Shown here one piece after another: positions 57,952 through 64,000 of a DNA stretch of 64,000 nt. Source of the stretch: Prochilodus magdalenae (Eukaryota > Chordata > Actinopteri > Characiformes > Prochilodontidae); NCBI GenBank assembly GCA_024036415.1, contig JAMWET010000159.1:352501-416500 (forward strand). Direction: 5' to 3'. Under the pieces are notes generated by a model. That model was given only the letters and a program-made list of their open reading frames with translations. It ran no database searches and had not been told where the DNA came from. The position numbers were made by a program, and so were the translations under genes. Each line of letters starts with the position of its first letter. The first letter of the stretch is position 1.

Positions 57952-58079
57952 TACATGTTTAAAATGTGTGGTCCACCTTTGGTTCACTGCAGATTGCCAG
58001 TGCCGACAGTGGACCAGCAGTGTCATAGGTTTTCCCAGATGTGGTCCATATCCACTTAATAACTGGGTTGCATAAAGAA

Positions 58080-58395
58080 GGAGAAAACCAAAGTTCCTAA
58101 AATTGGAGTTCCAGAGTAATACAAAGGAGCCCTAACCACCACCTGCAACACCTGGTAGACCAACAAAGATAAACAGATCTCAGCTTTGAGAGAGAGAGGA
58201 GAACATCAAGCACCACCCTTGATCTGAGAACATCCACAGGTGTTCCTGTCCATCCTTCTACTGTGAGCAGACACCTCAGCCCTGTGGAACTCTGAAAGGA
58301 TGTATGAAGCTGTTCAAGAAGCTCCTCACTGAGAAAAGGAAAGTCCGAACAATGGACTGACCACCCCAGTATCTGGAACCTCAACATTACCTACA
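58080..58395 (+). pseudogene. Possible Tc1-like transposase DNA-binding fragment
   Basis: In two frames the plus strand reads HHP*SENIHRCSCPSFYCEQ / LDLRTSTGVPVHPSTVSRHL then SAVGLKGCMKLFKKLLTEKR, resembling the ..STVRRTL...GL.G....KKPLL..K. linker of Tc1 transposases. One frameshift is needed and no terminal repeats were assigned. Confidence 0.4.
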
Positions 58396-59905
58396 TCATC
58401 TATTAATTCTAGATGAATTTAGCACCAACAAAGGCCAAAACAGAGCACTTTCATCTTCCTATGCTCACTTCAAGCTGCATAGTGAGCTGCGCTAGCTGCT
58501 ATGCTAACCAACATACGCTTTTCACACTACAACTTGGTGCCCGAGTGGAAACCTCAGCCCAGACCTCACTGTGGTCCGCACCGCTGCTAAGTGAGTCAGT
58601 GTTGTAGTGGGTGGTTCAATTAGCGCAGGGCTGATATTACTGCAGCTGCGCGATTCGGCTCTGCTGTGGAGCCGCTAGGCCGCTGGGGGAGGTGATTTAT
58701 TGTTGCCAGCGTGGTTGAGACAGCCAAGGTGGGAGGGAATCAGAGTGAAGCCGGGATTAATGCTGTTCCAGGGTCACAGCACCCTCCACACTCCGTACCA
58801 AATTATACACTCCCACTCGCTCTTCAACAATCCCTCCCCCCGCATCCCCCATCAGCGACGGGCAAGAGAACAAAACACCTTACAAAACAGAAAAAAATGA
58901 ACTGCAGGCCTACAAGGGGGGTGTCTGAGTGATGATGGGGGGTGTCTGAGTGATGATGGTGGGTGCCAGGTGAGATGGGTCCAAAGAAACCGAGTTTTGA
59001 CAGATGGTCTCATTAAGAAGATTTGGGCAGCAAAGTCTTAAGAAGTGGCTCTAAAGTGTTCTTAGGGGGATGATGTGGTTTTCAGTGCAGCCACTCAAAC
59101 AAGAAACCAGAATAGAGGGCTGCACTGCCGCCTACAAGTTCTATTACGCCCACTTTTTGACTCTACCATTTGCATCCTAGAGGGGGTGTATTGTGCTAAT
59201 TTCCAGTAATCAACATTTTCAATATTTTTAGTTTTGGGGTCTATGACATCGGGTTTACCTGCTTTAATTTTCACAAAACGCATTTTTTTTCTCCATACTG
59301 CACATTTTTGCCCACCCTTGTGTCCAGGTCCTGTGTCTTTAAGCCCCGCCTCCCACTAAGCCCCTCTGCTTGGTCAGCTCACACACTCTGATCTGACTGG
59401 CCAACTGCCAGAGCGGTTTCAGCCCAACACAGCCTCAAGTAGTTGCTCTGCATTGTATGAGGGGGTGCCAAGCTTGCCAGTAGGTGGGCAGACTGCGCCC
59501 CCCCCCACCACCACCACCCGCAAAATACGATGATGTCATCTTGTAACAGAGAAAAGTGCTAGAATTACAACACAGTGTTTAAAGCAGCTAAGAAGTCTTC
59601 ACCAAAGTGTTTATAACTGTGCTTTATAACTTTGACACATGCTGCAAAACACACTGCAGACAACAGGAACCCAGAAAAGCATCATTGGTCACCTTTAAGG
59701 TATTCACGCTCCTACTTTGGAGTTAGCAAAGACTCAGTGCAGACACTGCTCAAACATGACGCCATCCTCTCCATACTCTGATGTTTGCCATCTTAATTTA
59801 AGGCATCTGTAACACATACAGTATTGTGCTAAGGTCAAAGACCACACTGTTTATTTTATTCCTAGTCAGTCTGACTATTAGCATCAATAAAAAAAAATTT
59901 AAAAA
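58396..59905. other. No gene recognised
   Basis: 1.5 kb unassigned. 58917-58963 holds a 22-bp direct duplication (GGGGTGTCTGAGTGATGATG x2). A C-run followed by CCACCACCACCACC sits at 59498-59518. No exon found. Confidence 0.4.
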
Positions 59906-59907
59906 AA

Positions 59908-60163
59908 CATATCATCACTGTCCAAAGAAAAGCATGTATCTCCATTTTTGTTGATTTTAACGTTTATGTCTCATTTGATCACATGAGCTGCTGTTTACAC
60001 TGTCTGTGAATTTCATGAAGAATGCACAAACAGAAATGGCCCAAAACCAATTGGAAAAATGTCTGGTTCCATTGACTTCCATTTAAATGATATGAGGTTT
60101 TTGGCCTCTCCTGTGAGGTTGCCATTGTGAAGATGCTGTTTTTCATTGGACAGCGACGATATA
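59908..60163. mobile_element. M3 MITE, full-length copy (inverted)
   Basis: CATATCATCACTGTCCAAAG at the left and TTGGACAGCGACGATATACT at the right are inverted ends. The interior matches the copy at 8278-8537 in reverse orientation (GCTGCTGTTTACACTGTC, TCTGGTTCCATTGACTTCCA). 256 bp. Confidence 0.85.
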
Positions 60164-61120
60164 CTTATCAGGAAATTACACAAAAGACCTTTGTAACTCT
60201 TTTTAGAAGACATGCTATCAGTTTTACACTTTTCCAAAGTTCAGTCTTACAAGTTGGTTGCACTTTCTGCTACACACGGTAATGTTGTCAATGCTCGGGG
60301 GCGCCCAGCCGACTGCTCTTGTGTTTTGTTTTTTTGTTCTTGTTCTTTTGAAAGGGTTTGGTGGCTTTCCAACGCAAATCAAGCACCTCTACAACTAGAT
60401 TTTCTAGATGCTTTTATTTTAAGATTGCAGTTCACTTCAAGTGACTTCTGGTTCTTGCACAACAGTTTTGCAGACATTACCAACAATGCAGAATTCACTT
60501 CTTGGAATATCTTATGTGAGTGAATGGAAGAGCAAGGTAAAGAAATCTGGTGGCATTTCTGGATTAATGAAATATCAATATCACAGTTAGATTCAAGACC
60601 TGGAAAATACATTAGCCTGTTGCTAATAAGATCACTTCCTTATACAGTAATGCTCACAGTCTGAGTGGGGTAGGGTGTTCCCTGCTTCTTCCTTAACTGC
60701 ATCCTGGACCAAGGTAACACGAGTGGCTGACCTGCCCCCCAGTCCCCAAAGATTATATGGCTCATAACTGATTAAATGCTATCACAAAATGTTGCATAGT
60801 CTCAAATGGCATTGCACAGCATTCACCAATTAGGGCCATAATGACCGCCAGATAACTGACGCACGAGAATGTCTTCCTGCTTTAGGCTAGGATTTTGGTA
60901 TTGAGAGTTGATTAGCTTGTCTCAGTTAGGAAACCCTATTCGGTATCAGGTGATTTCGGCTGTCTTATCGCCCGGAGCAGTCCGGATAAAGTTACCCTGC
61001 ACTCTGGACAGCTTGATAGCCAGCATGCACATATTCATACTCAGATATAAAGGCTGAAGTGCTAGCTAGAAGCCAGAACCACTAGGAAACTTATGCAGAT
61101 TGAACGTTGCATTAGAAGTA
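60164..61120. other. No gene recognised
   Basis: Almost 1 kb of AT-leaning single-copy-looking DNA. No exon or known repeat. Confidence 0.4.
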
Positions 61121-61125
61121 GAATT

Positions 61126-62103
61126 GATGCCATAACTTCACATTAGTGCTCTAAAATAAGTAGTTAGGAAAATAATTTTTTCAGACAATGATGGGAGAAA
61201 AAGCCGCTGCATAAGAGCAGGCATACAGTGCTGCAGCAATAACAGGCAATCCGAGGCTCTAAGAAACAAGGTGGTCACATGAAAGGAAGTGGATATCTGA
61301 CTTATCAGTGAGAATGGTTTATTTTAATTGATATTCTCTTAGTCTAAAGTGCTGCCAGTTGCTAGTGGTGGCTAACTAGCATTAATTTGCTAAATTTAGG
61401 TTGTTTCTTATGGGACTTCTCTTTGGAAATGTGTCCAGAATGCAGAGTTTCATAAATGCACAAATGTGCCAAACAATAAAAAAACTAAAGTATCTCACAT
61501 GGCTATTTACAGGAGTCATACGCTGTTAGATACCATATAAATATCTCTATTTAAGATTGAGGTCACTGTTTGAGTCAAGCATATTACAACTGGGATATGT
61601 TAAGAGTTTACATAACACTAGTTAGTGCAGAATTAGCCTCCGTTGCTAGCTGAGTTAGCTTCACAGGTCCAGTATAAAGCTAAAGAAGAACTTCCTCTGA
61701 AGTTCGTACTTGCAAATTGTAGGTTGTGAGTAGGACTTCGTGTTCAAGTGCTTTGGATAGAGGATTAGATGGACTGGTAATGTTTTTTTTGTTGTTTAGG
61801 CACATTTTTATAGCAGTAGATGTATTTCCATGTGGGCAACTGTAGCCTGTAGTTCTTACGTGTGGCTACTGAATACCGGTTTACGATACCAATATCAGTG
61901 GCTACCATTTTATTGACAACCCCTTAACTTAATAAGTATGATATATGCTATTTCCAACATGTCCATATGGCTTGGCTGGTCAACTGCATTGGGGGAAACT
62001 GTGTAAATGAATTTTGTACTGAACTATTATTGTGTGAACAAGTGAATCAATATTGATTGGTATTGACTGGATGGCTAATTTCTGAAGGCCTGGGTTTATC
62101 ATA
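61126..62103 (+). repeat. 1-kb tandem duplicate, copy 1
   Basis: Shares with 62104-63130, in the same order: GTGGATATCTGA, GGTTGTTTCT, GGAGTCAT, TTGTGAGTAGGACTT, TGTGGCTACTGAAT...GGTTTACGATAC, CTTGGCTGGTC.ACTGCATTG and AATATTGATTGGTATTGA, TTCTGAAGGCCTG. No coding capacity recognised. Confidence 0.85.
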
Positions 62104-63130
62104 ACTGCGTGTTTCATTAGCACAGATGTCATAAATTAGGTAGTTGGGAATATAGCCTCCATTTATTGGGTCTCACAAAGAATGTGATGAGGTCTGTCGC
62201 ACAACATGGAAACGAGATGCGGTAGAGAAGCTAGCAGACAGAGCTCCAGCAATACCAACCATCCAGAGGCCCATCACCCACCAAAAAACAATGACCACAT
62301 CAAAGAGAGTGGATATCTGATTATAATATTGACTATGGTTTACTCCGAAAGCTTTGCTGTTGGCCCAAAGTGCTAGCAATTGTTATTGGTGGCTTATGAG
62401 CATTAAATTTAATATATTATGGTTGTTTCTCATTGGACATATCATCATTAGAAACTTTAGCTGGGAGTTTCATAAATTTAGCAAATAATAAAAGTACAAC
62501 AGTACATCACATGGGTAAAATAGGAGTCATGCACTAATACAGTTTGGGTTGTTATGACTGAGATGCGCAGTTTACACAGTGCTAATTGGTTCAGTATTAG
62601 CTTCCATTGCTAGCTACTTTAGCCTCATAGCTCCTTGGAACTTTTGGGCGTTTTCAGCAGGGAAGTTCCTACTTCCAAATTGCGGGTTGTGAGTAGGACT
62701 TTGTGTTTAAGTGCTTTTATTTAGAAATAAGAAAACACTGAATTATTTTGGTTTTGTTTTGTTTGTTGTTCTTTTGTTAAAGTGTCGGTTTATGTAGCAT
62801 AACCGCTTATATTTGTTTTAGCCTGCAGTGTTCACATGTGGCTACTGAATGACGGTTTACGATACAGGTGGCAATCATTTTTTGACCAATCCTCTTCTCA
62901 GAAACAGGGGGATAAAAAAAAAACACCTACCAGTAAATATGGGATCATGGTGGCCTTCGTGCTTATAACCTGAATTCAATATTTCCAATATGACCATATG
63001 TCTTGGCTGGTCGACTGCATTGCGGAAACTGTGTAAATGAGAATTTCCCCAGAACTATTATTATGTGAACATGTGAATCAATATTGATTGGTATTGAGTG
63101 GATGACTCATTTCTGAAGGCCTGACTTAAT
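62104..63130 (+). repeat. 1-kb tandem duplicate, copy 2
   Basis: Directly adjoins copy 1, same orientation, about 1027 versus 978 bp. Differences are scattered substitutions and indels of many sizes, giving roughly three-quarters identity by eye, so the duplication is old, or the unit is an arrayed repeat. Confidence 0.85.
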
Positions 63131-63540
63131 CTTAAGCAAAGGTTAGGTCAGTCACTGCTAAAGCCATGCGACATCAATCGCATAAACATCTTTCCAGCTC
63201 ATTTTCCAGTCTGGATTACAGCTCACCTCATTGTTTGGGCTTTCTCCCAAAAGATATTGGATTCCAGTTTCTTAAGCCGCCATTTTGAATGGAATCGCAC
63301 TCGGGCTTTCACGCAGATGTGCCTACTGTCTCCTCATAGATGAGAGAGTAATGAAAATTGTGCTGTTACACCTTATAAATGGTGAGACGAACACCTGCAG
63401 GAAGCAGCAGCAACAAGGAAGAGGTCTGATTTGCATAATGTGCATAGAGCACACTGGGTCATAACAGCACAAGGAGCCCTCTATAATGTATTTTGGTGAA
63501 ATTAATTCAATAAGACAATTAAAGAAATAAGCTCACTGGA
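63131..63540. other. No gene recognised
   Basis: Unassigned spacer before the palindromic element. Confidence 0.35.
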
Positions 63541-63544
63541 CAAA

Positions 63545-63975
63545 AACGTCAGGACCACCAGCACGCCTCAACACTGCAGTGACACTGACGTGGTGGTGGT
63601 GCGTTAGTGTGTGTGGTGCTGGTGTGAGTGGATCAGACACAGCAGTGCTGCTGGAGTGTTTAAACACTGTGTCCACTCACTGTCCACTCTATTAGACACT
63701 CCTACCTTGCTGGTCCACCTTGTAGATGGACAGTCAGAGACGATCTTATCTGCTGCTGGTCATCCTATAGTTCTTTATCAGTGGTCACAGGATGCTTCCC
63801 ATAGGATGCTGCCCACAGGACACTGTTTTGGTTGGTGGACACTAAGGTCTCACACTAGCGCACCACACACTAACACACAACCACCATGTCAGTTTCACTG
63901 CAGTGCTGAGAATGATCCACCACCCACATACTACCTGCTCTGTGGTGGTCCTGTGGGGGTCCTGACCATTGAAGA
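63545..63975. mobile_element. M4 palindromic element
   Basis: The left arm (CACTGCAGTGACACTGACGT, GGTGGTGGTGCGTTAGTGTG) is inverted in the right arm (CACACACTAACACACAACCA, CCATGTCAGTTTCACTGCAG). GGACCACCA at the start and TGGTGGTCCTG near the end are the tips. The centre holds TGTCCACTCTATTAGACACT. No coding capacity. I recall very similar palindromic repeats in other fish genomes. Confidence 0.82.
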
Positions 63976-64000
63976 ACAGGCTGATAGAGTATACAGAGAA

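Noticed and set aside
62173..62379. 68-codon hydrophobic minus-strand frame
   Set aside because: Lies in the 1-kb tandem duplicate; the other copy shows no matching open frame and no family is recognised.
1..64000. Bacterial-type operons, phage or plasmid modules
   Set aside because: No such genes on either strand; splice sites, SINEs, LINEs and microsatellites show animal nuclear DNA.

Overview
This is vertebrate nuclear DNA, almost certainly from a teleost fish. It is nearly all non-coding: long microsatellite tracts, many Tc1/mariner-type transposon relics, fish-type LINE tails and compound minisatellites. There are no bacterial operons, no RNA genes and no complete host gene. The repeat mix (TATC arrays on retroposon tails, LINE tails reading like TCGCTCTGGATAAGAGCG, a long palindromic element) suggests an otophysan such as a characiform or catfish, but this rests on remembered repeat types and is tentative.

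The one host coding segment I can support is a 200-bp exon on the minus strand at 18627-18826. It has GT-AG splice sites and encodes the end of a propeptide, a furin site and the start of a metalloprotease domain. It matches the procollagen N-proteinase ADAMTS group, closest to ADAMTS2. No other exon of that gene was found, so the flanking DNA is probably large introns, with unknown limits inside the window.

Layout. 0-9 kb: LINE 3' fragment, Tc1/mariner derivatives, TATC and TA arrays. 9-17 kb: polypyrimidine tract (9.1-10.0), AT simple repeats (11.7-11.9), a 1.7-kb CA-rich array (13.6-15.2) and a 0.6-kb CTT tract. 18.6 kb: ADAMTS exon. 19.6 kb: SINE-like fragment. 22.5-25.7 kb: repeats whose copies are inflated by scattered extra bases, probably poor assembly. 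26.7-27.3 kb: GA then GT tracts. 27.4-30.1 kb: a mosaic of imperfect tandem copies. 31.4-31.9 kb: antisense LINE fragment. 33.3-35.6 kb: a 54-bp minisatellite. 37.8-38.9 kb: a hAT-like element with an exact 8-bp target duplication and an internal 31-bp minisatellite. 39.4-49.4 kb: LINE tails, TATC arrays and nested DNA transposons. 50.3-51.8 kb: a 1.4-kb GA-rich tract. 52-60 kb: more Tc1/mariner and MITE copies, one with perfect 31-bp inverted ends. 61.1-63.1 kb: two diverged tandem copies of a 1-kb unit. 63.5-64 kb: a large palindromic element.

Family labels used below. M1: Tc1/mariner MITE with ends CAGGGGTTGGACAATGAAAC. M2: Tc1-like, ends containing GCTGCACCCAGAAGGA. M3: MITE, ends ATATATCGTCACTGTCCAAA. 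M4: palindromic element containing ATCATTCTCAGCACTGCAGT. T7: Tc1-like, ends containing GGCCAAAAGTAT. H1: hAT-like, ends TAGGGTTGCCACC. No working transposase gene is present, so most families would have needed enzymes encoded elsewhere.
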